NCBI GenBank assembly: GCA_920105625.2
Contig: OV050032.1
Location: 197,787,291-197,851,290 of the forward strand
DNA from: Clusia tigrina
Taxonomy: Eukaryota; Arthropoda; Insecta; Diptera; Clusiidae
Direction of reading: 5' to 3'
Length of the DNA stretch: 64,000 nucleotides
Below are positions 33,014 to 45,689 of the stretch, piece after piece. The notes under the pieces are model-generated. The model searched no databases. It saw nothing but the letters and a program-made list of their open reading frames with translations, and had not been told where the DNA came from. Made by a program: the position numbers and the translations under genes. Numbering within the stretch: the first letter of the stretch is position 1; every line of letters begins with the position of its first letter.

Positions 33014-34540
33014 TTTTCAGTGTATTTAAATATAGCGCCGACCTTTTACCTGTGTTGCTACGGATTCTGGGGCTGAAAGTTCAATAGTGGTGGTAGCTTA
33101 TCGTCCAGATAAGCTTCTCGAAGTTTACTTAATCCATATTTGGGGGACTGACTTTTGTATGTACACTGAGAATTTCATTAAGAAATCCCTGCTAAACTTT
33201 CGGAGGTTTCAATGTAACTACGTATAAAATATCTTTCGCCACGGAATCCTTGAGTTCAACCAGAGAAGCGTCTGACGATATTCGAGATTCTGCAGCCGAC
33301 ACTTCAAAGGCAAGTAAATGAAACCACAGTTTCTATGGACCATCGGTACAATCACACTTTTTAACCAACTGTGATGTTAGGAAAGGATATCACTAGTGAT
33401 AATTAGGCAAGCGAAATATAGTTGGTGAGTTGGTGTGCCACTTCAGTCATAAAAATAACACTTCTGAAGATACGAGTATGCCAACTACTGGGTCTGATGA
33501 CACTGTTATATGAAATGCATTATGACTAATGCAGCGTTCCAAACCTAATAAGGCAGTGATTTAAAGCAAGCCAAAACAGGTAACTCTGTAACCACAGAGC
33601 GACACTATCTTCTGCTCTTGTTTCCACTCCTATTTCCTTGAAGTTAAGTAAAAATGCCTCATGTTCCAAACGACACTATCTTCCAATCTTGTTTCCACTC
33701 GTATTTCCTTGCAGTTAAGTCAAGAGGCTTCTTTTAGTAGAGCTGTCATCAGTCACTGGGAGGTCGTTTCCTCAGAAAGGCCTTGCTCTGACATTACGAG
33801 TTGCATGTAAAAAGGTTCTTTTTTTTACTTGTCTTTCTTCCAAAGGACATTGAAGTGGAAGTGGATGCTAAAGTTTTGTACTCCCTTTTACAGTGGGTTG
33901 TTTATTTTTATAGGCGAATATACTGCTATATTTGCGTGGTTGTTGAGATTGATATCTTTAAGTCTCTAATTGTTCTGTTGTACTTTTGCAACCATCTTTC
34001 CAAATTTGTCGTTTCTAACCATTTTTCCAAATTTTGACGATCAGATCTGAATATTTTTGAATCATTATTTGGGATTATAGGTGTGCTTCAGACTGATTGA
34101 TCTGAACAAAGGTTGAAGTGAGCTATCCTTCATTGGGGAATATGCAATGTCTTGAAGAGGAAGGACTTGTTGAAGATATAGAAAATATTCCGTTGGCAGT
34201 TTGGTTTGGTTTGTGTGGTAAAACCGAGGATTTTATATGAATTTGGAGGTGTAGGCGTGTTTGGTTTTAGAATTAAGGCCCCGTATTATATGTTGAAATG
34301 TTGTTGAGGAATCTTTTCTATCCTGGAATGTTTTATGAACTTTCGGAACAGACTAAAGTGGATCGGTGTGGCTCAAGGTAAATAATGATGTTCTCTCTAT
34401 TGTCAATCCGAGTTATTGACTGGTCGTTGGGACATGGTATTCTTGAAATTTGTTACCTTTATTTTTAAACTGACACAATGGGAACTATGGATAAGTAGCA
34501 CAGTCATATTATATAGAGTACCCGGCAATATCATGATATC
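33014..34540. other. No gene recognised; short duplication at 33600-33725
   Basis: A block with CGACACTATCTTC...TGTTTCCACTC occurs twice, about 80 bp apart. No other structure supported. Confidence 0.35.
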
Positions 34541-34545
34541 CACTA

Positions 34546-34800
34546 TCTTTCTTTATGTCTCCTCTATAATATACTATACTATATTTCTTGATATCTCCTC
34601 GAATCTATCTTTCTTTACTATACTATATCTTCTCCATGCTATACTATACTATATTTCTTGATATCTCCTCGAATCTATCTTTCTTTATATCTTCTCCATA
34701 CTATACTATACTATATCTCTTGATGTCTCCTCGAATCTATCTTTCTTTATATAGTCTCCATACTATACTATACTACATTTCTTGATATCTCCTCGAATGG
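34546..34800. repeat. 62-70-bp AT-rich tandem array (4 units)
   Basis: GAATCTATCTTTCTT occurs at 34601, 34671 and 34733, with a last partial unit at 34795. Each unit has CTATACTATACTATATTTCT and TTGATATCTCCTC. Confidence 0.9.
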
Positions 34801-35144
34801 ACCGTCTACGATAGGCTTGCATAATTAAGTGCCTTATAATCATGTCAACTCAGCTACCTAAGAAGTCAGGTTGCACGCTTTTCTTGATCTCTACTACCAA
34901 ATAATCTTCTTATATCCAAAGTAAGATGTGAATATTCTCAGCACTTCATACGAAGTTAATAGCCTCAGGGCCATATTCATACTCATCCACTTAATGACTC
35001 CCTGAAACACCTCTCCCAGTGTCACAAAAATACTTGAATCCGTCTTATTGTATCATTTATTTCAGGCAGCATTCAACAGAATGATTACGTGGAACTGAGG
35101 GTTCTATGAGGGAGAGGGGAGGCGAAGTGACTTCCCTCTAAAAA
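34801..35144. other. No gene recognised
   Basis: No motif or repeat seen. Confidence 0.35.
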
Positions 35145-35235
35145 CAGGTATCACAATGGTCCAATTGGCCTCCGAGTGCAACTTGCGTAACTCTCTAGCT
35201 ACCTGGTGAACCTAACCTTACCCAACCTAACTGGA
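35145..35235 (+). mobile_element. Family F-related 3' end with AACCT-type tail
   Basis: AGGTATCACAATGGTCCAAT matches the F 3'UTR core. The end is GAACCTAACCTTACCCAACC rather than (CCTA)n, so it is a related subfamily. Confidence 0.55.
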
Positions 35236-35477
35236 TGTTGTGAAAATGTTGCTTACTACTCTGATGAAGTGCTATTCTCGTCATTAATGACTAAACATGA
35301 ATAATCGTAATATTTGCATTGAACTATTCATTGATAACCGAATAATGCGATGTCCTTAGTGCGGAAGTCATTGAGGAAGACTCTTTAGTTTAAGACCATA
35401 AACCACGAGTCATAAACCACGACGCAAAAACAAGTCGTAAACGTCAAGTTATAAGCAGAAAGTCTTAAATGAATCTA

Positions 35478-35880
35478 TCTCTCTTACAATAAAGGCTTTA
35501 GTTCTGGAATGAGCTAGAACGCTCTCTGAGCCTTTTACAATAAAGACCTTAGATCTGGAATGTGTGAGAACGATCTCTGAGCCTTTTAAATTGAAGGCTT
35601 TAGTTCTGGAATGCCTCTGAGCCTTTTACAATGAAGGTCTTAGTTCTGGAATGTGTGAGAAAGATCTCTGAGCCTTTTACAATAAAGTCCTTCGTTCTGG
35701 AATGTGTTAGAACGATCTCTGAGCCTTTTACAATGAAGGTCTTAGTTCTGGAATGTGTGAGAACGATCTCTGAGCCTTTAACTATGAAGGCCTTAGTTCT
35801 GGAATATGCTAGAACGATCTCTGAGCCTTTTACAATAACAGCCTTAGTTCTGGAATATATTAGAACGACGAAAACCAGGA
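35478..35880. repeat. 51-bp tandem array (about 8 units)
   Basis: GAGCCTTTTACAATGAAGG-type starts lie at 35528, 35579, 35619, 35670, 35721, 35772 and 35823, mostly 51 bp apart (one 40-bp unit). 51 bp is 17 codons, so the plus strand is open as LVLECVRTISEPFTMK repeats. Not a recognised protein. Confidence 0.92.
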
Positions 35881-35933
35881 TGCCTGGTGAGGCTATAATT
35901 CAGTTGCAAGTTGAACACAGAAGCGAGGATTGA

Positions 35934-37360
35934 TTCAAAAGAAAACTGAGACATGGTAAACTGGTATTTAAATCTTCATCTTCATCTCATTTAAGAGAAG
36001 CGCTGTACTACAAAATAATCCACACATGTTGGACTACTTGCGACAATCCGGAGATGAAACTATTGGCAACATGAATTTACGTGAGAATCTCACATCCGAC
36101 CTTCCAGTGACATGGTATTGAGAACTTTCCCCCTGGGACTCTCTCCCCAGCAAGTGACTACAAGTAATTGTGTGTGAGTGTGGGAGTGGGGAGTTTTCGT
36201 TCGTTGCTGTCGATGGATGTACTGCGTCTGCCCTTCTGCTTGTCTGCTGCCTCACGAGGTGTTGTCACATGGCCCGTGGATGTTTGAGCCTATGCTTGAT
36301 GGTGTTTTCGTTGTTGCAATTGTGGCTCAGTGTTGTTGCTGTTATTGTGGCTCATTGTTGTTGTTGTTATTGTGGCTCATTGTTGTTGTTGCTGCTGCTG
36401 CAGTTGCAATCGCTCTGTTTTAAAATAACCGCGTTCATGAATTTAAGAGTTTGTTTTGTTGCTGCCGCTGCCGCTGCCTCTGCCGCTGCCTCTGCCACTG
36501 CCGCTGTACTTGTGCTCGCTCTTATGACGTCCATTTTTTCAGTCAATAACTTCATTTCAGTTGCACACGCTCGCTTGGCTTTTAACTAATTGCCTGTCAT
36601 TTTGCGCTGTGCTGCTTTTGTGTGTTTTTCGACTTGATTCCGCAGAGTCATAAAACTGCAACTGCTCCGGCAGCCAGCAGGAAATCCACCGAGCATAATC
36701 ATCATTCATATTTCTGCTCTCATTTGTTGTTGTTGTTTTTAATTGCATTTTCAAGTGTCTGCTATTTTCATTATTCATTATTTTTATTTGAATCGCTCGC
36801 AAATGTTTTTGCTGATTCATATTTGTCTGTTATGCAATTAAGCAGTCAACAGTGGTGGCAGCAGCAGCAACAGCAGCAGCAGCAACAGCAGCAGCAGCAT
36901 CACAAACCACAACAACAATGATAATGTTTGACATCATCGGCAACAAGTTGAAATCCATTTGCTTAGGGAATTGGCATTTGCATTGAGTGCGATGCGAGTG
37001 TTTACTTGGAGTGGGATTTTGTGTGTGCTTTCACTTAATTTATTGTTTATTGTTTCGCATTATACGAGTATCAGTTGAAAATACAATCAAATTGAATCAT
37101 CGTGTGCATGTGCATCATCATGATTGTCCTCCACTTCTCTCGGCTTAGCTTGGCTTTTTCCCCTCCTATATTTCTTCCCTATGTACGAGTTTCATTCTGG
37201 CACAGCAATTTGAAATGGGGGCATTTCGAAGCGGACTGACAAAAATATCCGATCACTTTCTTTACGACTGCCAATTGGCTTCCTAACCTCAGCTATTAAG
37301 CCCTCAATCAAGACGGATAAATATGAAGGAAATTTGGGATACTTAAACACAGTTATTAGG
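35934..37360. other. Single-copy-looking DNA with triplet repeats
   Basis: (TTG)/(CTG) tracts at 36300-36405, CTGCCGCTGCC at 36460-36510 and a (CAG/CAA)n run at 36855-36920. Open frames here are low-complexity by-products. Confidence 0.4.
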
Positions 37361-37483
37361 TAGGTAGGCAGCCGCATCACCCAGAAAACAGTGATGCCAC
37401 TTAGACCAACAGTTGGGTCCGTTGTGAGCGGCGGGTGCGGGACGTGGCTTCACTTCTCCATTCAGATTGAACCCACTTGAGAC

Positions 37484-37690
37484 TTAAATAAAGTGTAGAA
37501 GGTTGTTAATAACTGACTGGTATAGATTATCTATATTAGTTAAGAAGAGGGATCCTAGTAAACGTTCCCTATTTCTAGCAATAGTTGGACATGTGCAGAA
37601 GAGCTGCTGAACCGTTTCCAGTTCCTCCTCGTTCCTGCAGCTGCAACACAAATCAAGCGCATAAACTCCCATTCATCTGGCATGATTTCC
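37484..37690 (-). pseudogene. Family F ORF2 zinc-knuckle C-terminus
   Basis: The frame reads GVYALDLCCSCRNEEELETV and QQLFCTCPTIARNRE. CX2C and CXC/HX4C-like cysteines are present, although Gln replaces the usual His. Stop at 37484, followed by the 3'UTR. It joins directly to the 72-bp array, which supplies the preceding LTGHC motif. Confidence 0.75.
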
Positions 37691-37691
37691 T

Positions 37692-38275
37692 TTTAGACAA
37701 TGGCTCGTGAAAGCTCCTACTGAGTCCTAATTTGGAGTCTATTGAGTATAATGATATTCTTCATTAGACAATGTCCCTTTGAGGGCTCCTATTTGAGTCC
37801 TAATTTGGAGTCTATTGAGTATAATGATATTCTTCATTAGACAATGTCCCTTTGAGGGCTCCTATTAGAGTCCTCATTTGGAGTCTATTCAGACTAATGA
37901 TATTCTTCATTAGACAATGTCCCTTGAGGGCTCCTATTAGAGTCCTCATTTGGAGTCTATTAAGACTAATGATATTCTTCATTAGACAATGTCCCTTGAG
38001 GGCTCCTATTAGAGTCTTAATTTGTAGTCCATTGAGTCTAGTGATATCATTTATTAGACAATGTCCAGTGAGGACTCCTATGTGAGTCCTAATTTGTAGT
38101 CCATTGAGTGTAATGATATTCCTTATTAAACAATGTCCCGTGATGACTCCTATTTGAGTCCTAATTTGTAGTCCTTTAAGTGTAATGAGATTCTTTATTA
38201 GACAATGTCCCGTGAGGACTCCTATTTGAGTCCTAATTTGGAGTCTATTGAGTCTAATGATATTCTTGGATAGAC
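37692..38275. repeat. 72-bp tandem array (8 units) encoding the ORF2 LTGHC motif
   Basis: AGACAATG-type starts lie at 37695, 37766, 37839, 37912, 37984, 38056, 38128 and 38200 (72-73 bp). Read on the minus strand a unit contains GVLTGHCLI preceded by a LxRLQLRTQI-like helix, the same motif that stands once in normal ORF2 between RNase H and the knuckle. The array sits exactly there. Confidence 0.92.
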
Positions 38276-38279
38276 GTAG

Positions 38280-39335
38280 ATTTAGCCTCGGCCATGTTTG
38301 TCTGGCGATTTCGCGGATATTGGCACCAATGATTCCACCAATTTACCTTTGATTGGTAGAGCTAATTAGTGTCTCCCCTATGAGAAGCTTATAAATTTCG
38401 AGAAGTATACCCATATGCCTACTAACATTTGGCATACAAGTGCCATATCTCGCAAGTTGACCAGCCTTGCAGTTGACTGTCACATCCCTATGACCTGGCA
38501 CATCCCTATGACCTGGGTGATATCTGTGACATTACACATCCTTATGACCTGCCACCCAGCATAAATGGATATGGAATTGTTTAGCCAGCTCATTAAGAGA
38601 TCGGCGACAGTCTAACTCACTCCTTGATATTATTAAGAATGCATCCCAAGCCGTTAGTGCAGCTCGGTGGTCTGATAAAGTGCAGATATCCTTTCCAGCT
38701 ACTTCGTTAATCCTTAGCCAATTCAAGGCTTTGTGAATAGCGGTGATTTCCGCTACAAAAACACTGCGGTGATCCATTAGTTGAATGATTCACTGATTGA
38801 GAGGGTTTCGCAATAAAACCCTGATCCTACACCAGTATTTATTTTTGATCCGTCTGTGTATATCTTGATGGGAGTATCTGTTGATGGATTCCCCTGGAGC
38901 CATTCCTGTCTGGATATTTACCGAAAATTTCTTTCGTAACAAAGAGAAGAATGAAGGTAATCAATATCACTGGGTATGTCCCTATAGGATTCTACTATGG
39001 TCGCATGTCCATACGGGGCAGCTTTGTAATGTGAGCTCGCCTTGAGCCAAATGGCAGACTATGCCTCTAAATAGTTGCAGAAGAGTTGGCAGTAATGCTT
39101 GAAAGACCGTTCAATTTCTCGTTCGTCCGAGGAGACTCCCGCACCATCCGTCAGTGAACATGTCCAGGTCATTTCCCTCAAGAGTTGTTTCTACTTTCCA
39201 TTCCCGTCTTGTTGGAAATTTAATGCTGTGGGTTGTGTTGAAATCTAGTTTGGGTGTTCTATAATCTGTGCCTTTGTGACAGAGATTTATGTCTATCTTC
39301 ACAATTTCAAAATAGAGCAGTGTCCTGAGAAACAC
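38280..39335 (-). pseudogene. Family F ORF2 RNase H relic
   Basis: 39335-39111 reads LDMFTDGWCGSL, the first catalytic Asp (TDG). 38777-38532 reads VFVAEITAIHKALNWL (Glu), CTLSDHRAALTAW (Asp) and HIHLCWVAGHKDV. Below it a short CACATCCCTATGACCTG repeat duplicates the GHRDV peptide three times in different spacing. A degraded NCKAGQLARYGT (last Asp changed to Gly) and ARQTWPRLNL lead to the array. Frameshifts and the lost Asp make it inactive. Confidence 0.75.
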
Positions 39336-39610
39336 GAATGTCTTTCCACATTACCTAAACAGAGTAGTGTCCTGAGAAGCTGCACAGCTTGCCACCTATC
39401 TTAATTGTAAGAATTATGTTTACTGCTGTACTCTTAATGTAGATCGATTGGCAAAATATGCAGTCCTGTCTGTGGTGCAATGCAGTAATGCCTAGGGATG
39501 CAAGCCTTTGTACCTTACGAAGCTTGTGTTGGTTAAGTGTCCAGTAGAATCCTTCTTTTGCTATTATTGAAAACTCCCTTAATGTCACCCCCTCTGCCTC
39601 GCTTATCACT

Positions 39611-41800
39611 TTTAGTCCTGCAGTAACACATTGCTTACTGCCTCTTCAGTATTGAGGCATCCACATATGCACGACGCCAAAGAGTTGGGATAAACTCGCT
39701 GGTTTGTTGACGAGTAGAACACGTAATCTTGTTTCGTAGCGAGTGGCAGCAGCGAGTGGCCGCAGCGAGTCAGGCGTTCGTACCTCCAGCGAGTAACTAA
39801 AGCGGCTATTCGATCGCGACTTCTACTACTTTAATGGACTCTGCTTGCTGCAAAGAATAGTGGAATCGATTGGGAGGCGTTGAAGTCGTAGTCTGTGGAT
39901 ACGTAGCGCATCTTGTATAGTCCATACTGCCGATTAAACCCTCTTTTAATTGTTTCGTTCTGAGTAAAGTTTGTCTTTCCTCATACCAACGAGACGCTTC
40001 ACTTTAAACATTCTCCCTTTCTTCTTTGTGTGTGTGAGCACGCTTACTCAGGCCTGAACACATCTCTATTCTATTACATCCTATTCGGTGTTCTGTAGCT
40101 GTACTTTTTAATTGAAAACCTTACATATTTGGCTCACCTCAGCTTACCGCACTTTAGCCCCATCAACAGACGTCAAGCTGACAGCTTGTCCGAGGCAAAC
40201 ACCAATTGACACATGATCAACTTATCGGGTTGACATATTCTGTGGAAGTTGTCCTTGACGCTTGAGCACATACTCGTTCCAAAGGCAACAAACTGCTAAG
40301 AAATTGTCTGTGAGCGAGTGTGTGTGTTTGTGTGTGTGGGTTTGTGTGTGTGTGTTTGCTTGTGTTTGGGTCGGTGCGCCAAGGCAATCACTTCCGTTTC
40401 ATTGATCGCTGTGAACTGATCGCGTAGAGTGATGCAAGCGATAAGCAGTCAAACTAAAGCGAGCCGCCGCGGCCTTCTTTGCACCCGTGTGTGTGTGCGC
40501 CCGGGTGATATTTGTTTAAATTAATTGATTGTGACTTTTCTTTGTCAAAGGCGGCGGCAACATTCAAATGTCACATTCAATTTCATACTTGGTGGCAGGC
40601 CGAGCGCTTGAGCAGTCACGCTGGCAGCGAAGAAACTGAAATGAGTTTCTGAATAGCTTCCAAAAATAACAAATCCAAACCAGTGATTTCGGTTACAGTG
40701 GAGTGCAGGGAATTTATGTGAGAGTTCTCGTAGGTGCGACAGAAAGCAGAGTTAGCCAGTCATAGAAACAGAGCAGGCAGAGTGTAAAAGCCTTCATAAG
40801 CGTCTGAACCTCGGCTTAGAATGATGAGTAAGAAGCCAAATGGAAGTGAACAATTAAATTGAATGGAGAAGGAACTGAATCGATTCGCAACGTATCTGCT
40901 AATATACGAGTAGCCTGAATATGTACTTGACATAAAATTGAACACAGGACAACGTCCATCCACAGTTAGCACAACGTCCATCCTGACTTACTCAAAATAC
41001 TCACAGCAAGTCATCTTCATAATATCACTCTCATTTGCAAAGTTATCATAACCACTTCAACTCTTTCTGCCTAGTGGAAAAAAATGTGAAAGTCTTAGAA
41101 CCGTCGCCAACGTCCGCTGAAACTGTAGCAGGATATTGTCTTATAGCTTTACAATATATTTCAGCAATGCAGTTGAAGCCTTTGTAAGAAATCAGTTGGA
41201 GATATGTATACAGAGCAAGTTAGCACTCCCCTAGACAAAGATGGAACACGTAACCGTCCGGATTAGGCATCTAGACTAGGATGGAACACATACGAGTAAC
41301 TGACCGGAATAGGCATCTGGACAAGGATGGAACACATAACCGACAGGGATAGGCATTTAGACATAGCAATGAAGCCTTCAGCAAATGTCTGTAGGATTTT
41401 CGAACGAAGTTAACCAGCAAGAGGAGTTCTAGAAGTTCCTGGAGAACGGCGATTATCTGCCAAACGGTACCTCCAGATATCTCTACACTACTCGGGTTGT
41501 CTCTTTGACTATTTCAGAAGTTTGTTGTGTCTCATGAGGGAATTACGAGCATCAATCCAAGTCACTCTCAATAGTTTATTATACTACCCAATTTGTATAT
41601 TGCCAATGTTCCTTGTCGCAACGTTGAAAAGGCATCTAATTTAATTACCACGTTGAAACAGCATTCAATGTACTCGGAGATGTTGGATGAATCATGCAGG
41701 CTAGATGAAAATATTTATGATGCTCCCTCTGAGAGGATTTTTCAATGGTATGTGCAAAACTTACTTAACCTAGGATGAACAAGGCTGTATTCCTAGGTGA
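39611..41800. other. Mostly single-copy-looking non-coding DNA
   Basis: A (GT)n-rich run lies at 40318-40370. The block GGATGGAACACRTAAC..AGGCAT is repeated three times about 58 bp apart (41240-41355). No gene is supported. Confidence 0.4.
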
Positions 41801-41803
41801 AGT

Positions 41804-43690
41804 ATGTTCTGTAGAGTCCACTCATGTCGACTAATAGTACAGCTCTGTGGAAGAATCCCTGGGGGTACTAGTTCTGGTCCCCTGGGGGTCGTAAAGAGAG
41901 GCGCTTACTTGCATTGCCTTCAGCTGGAAAATTGGAGGTGGAGGGCACTAAGATCCTGTATAATCTCATGGGCGACATGGCCCTCAAACTATGCGGGCAG
42001 AACTGGCGAGTTCATTAGTAGGGATCGTACTGAAATGGCAAGGCTCACGGCAGTTTATACTGGACATTGGTGTGTAAGTATTCATGCAGAGAGACTGCAT
42101 GTTTCCTTTAACATCCTCTGGAGAAGCTGCGGAGTCTTAACCCAGAACGAAAAACTCACTCACAGAAGCTGCGGGGTCTTAACCCAGAAAGAAACACTCA
42201 CTCACAGAAGCTGCGGGGTATTAACCCAGAAAGAAACACTCACTCATAGAAGCTGCGGGGTCTTAACCCAGAAAAAAGCACTCACTCACATAAGCTGCAG
42301 GGTCTTAACCCAGAAAGAAACACTCACTCACAGAAGCTGCGGGGTCTTAACCCAGAAAGAAACACCCACTAACAGAAGCTGCGGGGTCTTAACCCAGAAA
42401 GAAACACTCACTCACAGAAGCTGCGGGGTATTAACCCAGAAAGAAACACTCACTCACAGAAGCTGCGGGGTCTTAACCCAGAAAAAAGCACTCACTCACA
42501 TAAGCTGCAGGGTCTTAACCCAGAAAGAAACACTCACTCACAGAAGCTGCATGGTCTTATCCCAGAAAGAAGCACTCATTCACAGAAGCTGTGGGGTCTT
42601 AACCCAGGAAGAAACACACACTCACAGAAGCTGCGGGTTCTTAACCCTAAAAGAAACACTCACTCACAGAAGCTGCGGGGTCTTAACCCAGAAAGAAACA
42701 CTCACTCACAGAAGCTGCGGGGTCTTAACCCAGGAAGAAACACTCACTCACAGAAGCTGCGTGGTCTTAACCCAGAAAAAAGCACTCACTCACAGAAGCT
42801 GCGTGGTCTTATCCCAGAAAGAAGCACTCACTCACATAAGCTGCGGGGTCTTAACCCAGAAAAAAGCACTCACTCACATAAGCTGCAGGGTCTCAACCCT
42901 AAAAGAAACACTCACTCACAGAAGCTGCGGGGTCTTAACCCAGAAAGAAACACTCACTCACAGAAGCTGCGGGGTCTTAACCCAGGAAGAAACACACTCA
43001 CAGAAGCTGCGTGGTCTTATCCGAGAAAGAAGCACTCACTCGCAGAAGCTGCGGGGTCTTAACCCAGAAAAAAGCACTCACTCACATAAGCTGCAGGGTC
43101 TAAACCCTAAAAGAAACACTCACTCACAGAAGCTGCGTGGTCTTAACCCAGAAAGAAACACTCACTCACAGAAGCTGCGGGGTCTTAACCCAGGAAGAAA
43201 CACTCACTAACAGAAGCTGCGGGGTCTTAACCCAGGAAGAAACACTCACTCACAGAAGCTGCGTGGTCTTATCCGAGAAAGAAGCACTCACTCACAGAAG
43301 CTGCGGGGTCTTAACCCAGAAAAAAGCACTCACTCACAGAAGCTGCGTGGTCTTATCCCAGAAAGAAGCACTCACTCACAGAAGCTGCGTGGTCTTATCC
43401 CAGAAAGACACACTCACCCATCATCTTGGTTAATGCCCGGCTGTGGGGAGGACAGGGTATAGGCTTCTGGGAGCATTCTTTTTCGAATACTTATCGGCCT
43501 GCTCGGAGGTCAGTCCGAAGGAATTGCTATGCTACCTAAACTTTACGGGGTGGGTTTAGCATGTACCATAGGAAAGGGTATCAAAACGGCGCTATAGGCC
43601 TCATTGCGATAAGTGTGTAATAGAAGCGTTATCAACCACCGAAACCAATATGTGTCGGTTGGACCACGGCTGCATTGGTGATGCATTCAA
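41804..43690 (+). mobile_element. Family F-type ORF2 C-terminus with a giant zinc-knuckle expansion
   Basis: The plus strand reads ISWATWPSNYAGRTGEFISR and TAVYTGHWCVSIHAERLHV, the normal run-up to the knuckle, then RSCG. A 1.3-kb array follows. Beyond it (from about 43435) the expected C-terminus resumes in another frame: CPAVGRTGYRLLGAFFFEYL.. and LCYLNFTGWV with a stop near 43557. A 3'UTR with GGGTATCAAAACGGCGC follows. So the array sits inside one ORF2, between the CX2C and HX4C/CPA halves of the knuckle. The 468-residue open frame at 41804-43210 is a product of the repeat and not a host gene. Confidence 0.85.
42121..43425. repeat. 42-bp tandem array (about 31 units) derived from the ORF2 zinc knuckle
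   Basis: Units start CACAGAAGCTGCGGGGTCTT and continue AACCCAGAAAGAAACACTCA. They translate as SCGVLTQKETLTHR, 14 residues. The peptide matches the RSCG...EETITH of the knuckle it interrupts. Variants (CAGGAAG, AAAAAAGCA, TTATCCC) recur in blocks, showing higher-order duplication. A few units lost bases, which closes the frame after 43210. Confidence 0.95.
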
Positions 43691-45685
43691 CGGTCTTTTT
43701 CTGGAATCAGAAAAGTGAGATTGCAATTTTTTATTTATCTTCAAATTCTCCAACTGATAATTGTCAGGACTGAATAGTCACATGGGATCAGGACTGAATA
43801 GCCACGTAGCACCTACTGTTCTATATCGTACTGAAGACTTTCATGTTAAAACTGAACACCTGACTTTCATGTTATGAGTTTCTTGTTCTACGATAGTGAC
43901 CCAACAACAATGGTGCTTCTTCCAAACACCTTCTGGTTGCTTGGTGACATTAAGCATCAAGTTTTCAGCGTATGTGATCAGAGCTGACTTCCCCTACTTC
44001 TCAACAACACATGTAAAACCACAAAATAAATGAAGGCATCGTTGTAAAGCGCTGCTGGGAAAGCCATGACAGAGCAACTGTTGGGAGAAGTAGCGGAGCA
44101 AACTGTTACAATAGCACAAATGCAAAATTTTACTACAGCAAATGAAATTTTCACAATTTTCCCATGTTTATGGATGTGTTTATGAGCCTGCCTGAGTGTG
44201 TGTGTGTGTGTGCTTGGCTCAGTGTATGTGTGTGTGAGTGTGTGTGGAAATGTTTAACATACGAAATTTTTCATAGTCATGTCATTGTGTGGAAAATCAT
44301 TGAAAATATGTTAAATTTGACAAGCAGGGCAAGAGGCTTGCCAACATGGATCCATGTGGTTGTGTCTGTGTGTGTGTGTGTGTGTTGGTGTTCGCTGGTA
44401 TGTGTTTGCGCACAAGCAGGGGCGTGTGCGGTGGTGTAAAACAAAGGGATGCTTACACTATATTAGGCTACTAGAAACATGGTGTGCCAGTGAAATTTGA
44501 ATGCCTTTTGTTAATTTGTTCTGCCCGGTTTGCCTGGCACTTCGTCCTGTCATCCTGTTGTGCTGCAGTTTGGCTACGTTGTTGTCCTGTGAGTTGCTAA
44601 ATATTTTGATGGGGCCTTTATTATCAGTTATGAAACATGTTGTCACGCTTAATGAAATTTTATTGCGCTGCGCTGCCGTGGCTGGTCCGCGAAGTACCTG
44701 TTCCTTTGCTTGCTGCGCCACTGCGCCTCATTACGTTTCATGTGAGCAGTTCTAATTGGTTAGTTTTCAGGATAACTTGTGTGCTGTTGTTGTTGTTGTT
44801 GTTGTAGCTGTTGTTGTTGCACCTTAACCCCTCATAATTTTTATGTGTGTCCGAGTGAGTTTACAGGCATTATTTCTGCTCTTGAGTGGCTTTTATTGCC
44901 TAATAAGCGAGCTCAGAGCAGGTGTTTTTTCTTTTTTGTTCGTAGTTCTGCAGTTCTGCCCTTAACTTCTACTGTACCCTAAGCTAACTAGGTCCAACTC
45001 TACTTGCATGGTATTGTGTTCATGTTCTCATGTTGTTGTTATTGCAGTTGGGTTAAACAACCAGCAATTTATCCTGTTTCCTCGGGCATACATCATGCAG
45101 CAGCGCTCATTATCACTGTCAGTTACTTAGTTTCCTCCCGTAAACACACACGTTAATATATGTTTGTTTGATAATGCACGCTCATCCATCTTTTTTATGG
45201 ACTCTTCCCAATGGTCCTTCATTAGAAATGTCATATTTGTCTCATTAGTCACGACATGTGCAGTTTCAATTTGGCTCTGCCACTTGCCGGGCTTGCTATG
45301 GTGTACGCACCGACACTGGCTTCCTACTTAGTTGCGACGGGAATGTTTGTCTTGTTACTCTGCATTATCCTTGCTTGATTGGGTTTTCAAATTATCAGCG
45401 CTGGGGCCATTATTTATGATATTTAAATTAATGCATCCTTTAAATTTATGTGCTGTCAGCGGTGGCGCCTTGCTCCGTTTGGGTCTCCTTTGGTGAGCTC
45501 TACTCGCAGTGCCGACGTTTCGAATTCTTCTCTCTGGTCCCGCTGTGAGTGCACCTTTTCCTCTGATGACATACGAGTATTCCCCCGGAAGCTGGGTCTG
45601 TGTGCTCTACAGATATTCAATATTTGATTGAGGACAATGTTTGTAATGCCAACAAGGAGGTCGCTCAGTCCTGGATGTGTACGCG
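43691..45685. other. Single-copy-looking non-coding DNA
   Basis: GT-rich tracts at 44195-44250 and 44360-44390, (TTG)n at 44782-44818. Nothing else is supported. The sequence could be intronic or regulatory. Confidence 0.35.
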
Positions 45686-45689
45686 TAAG

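Larger units (their letters stand above)
37362..39610 (-). mobile_element. Family F non-LTR retrotransposon, longest copy (RT end to CCTA tail)
   Basis: Minus strand, in order: RT C-terminal segment (LNQHKLRKVQRLASLGITAL, 39609-39355), RNase H in pieces (39335-38280), a 72-bp array derived from the LTGH motif (38275-37692), zinc knuckle CCSCRNEEELETVQQLFCTC and stop at about 37484 (37672-37484), 3'UTR, and a tail GCTGCCTACCTACC at about 37362. This copy ties the free-standing CCTA-tailed fragments in the window to an ORF2. Confidence 0.8.

Noticed and set aside
36622..36921. Gln-rich 99-residue frame
   Set aside because: Poly-Gln comes from a (CAG)n microsatellite; the rest has no domain, biased codons or splice context.
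41804..43210. 468-residue open frame as a secreted or repeat protein gene
   Set aside because: The repeat part is an expanded zinc knuckle and both flanks are retrotransposon ORF2; the open frame is a by-product of the 42-bp period.
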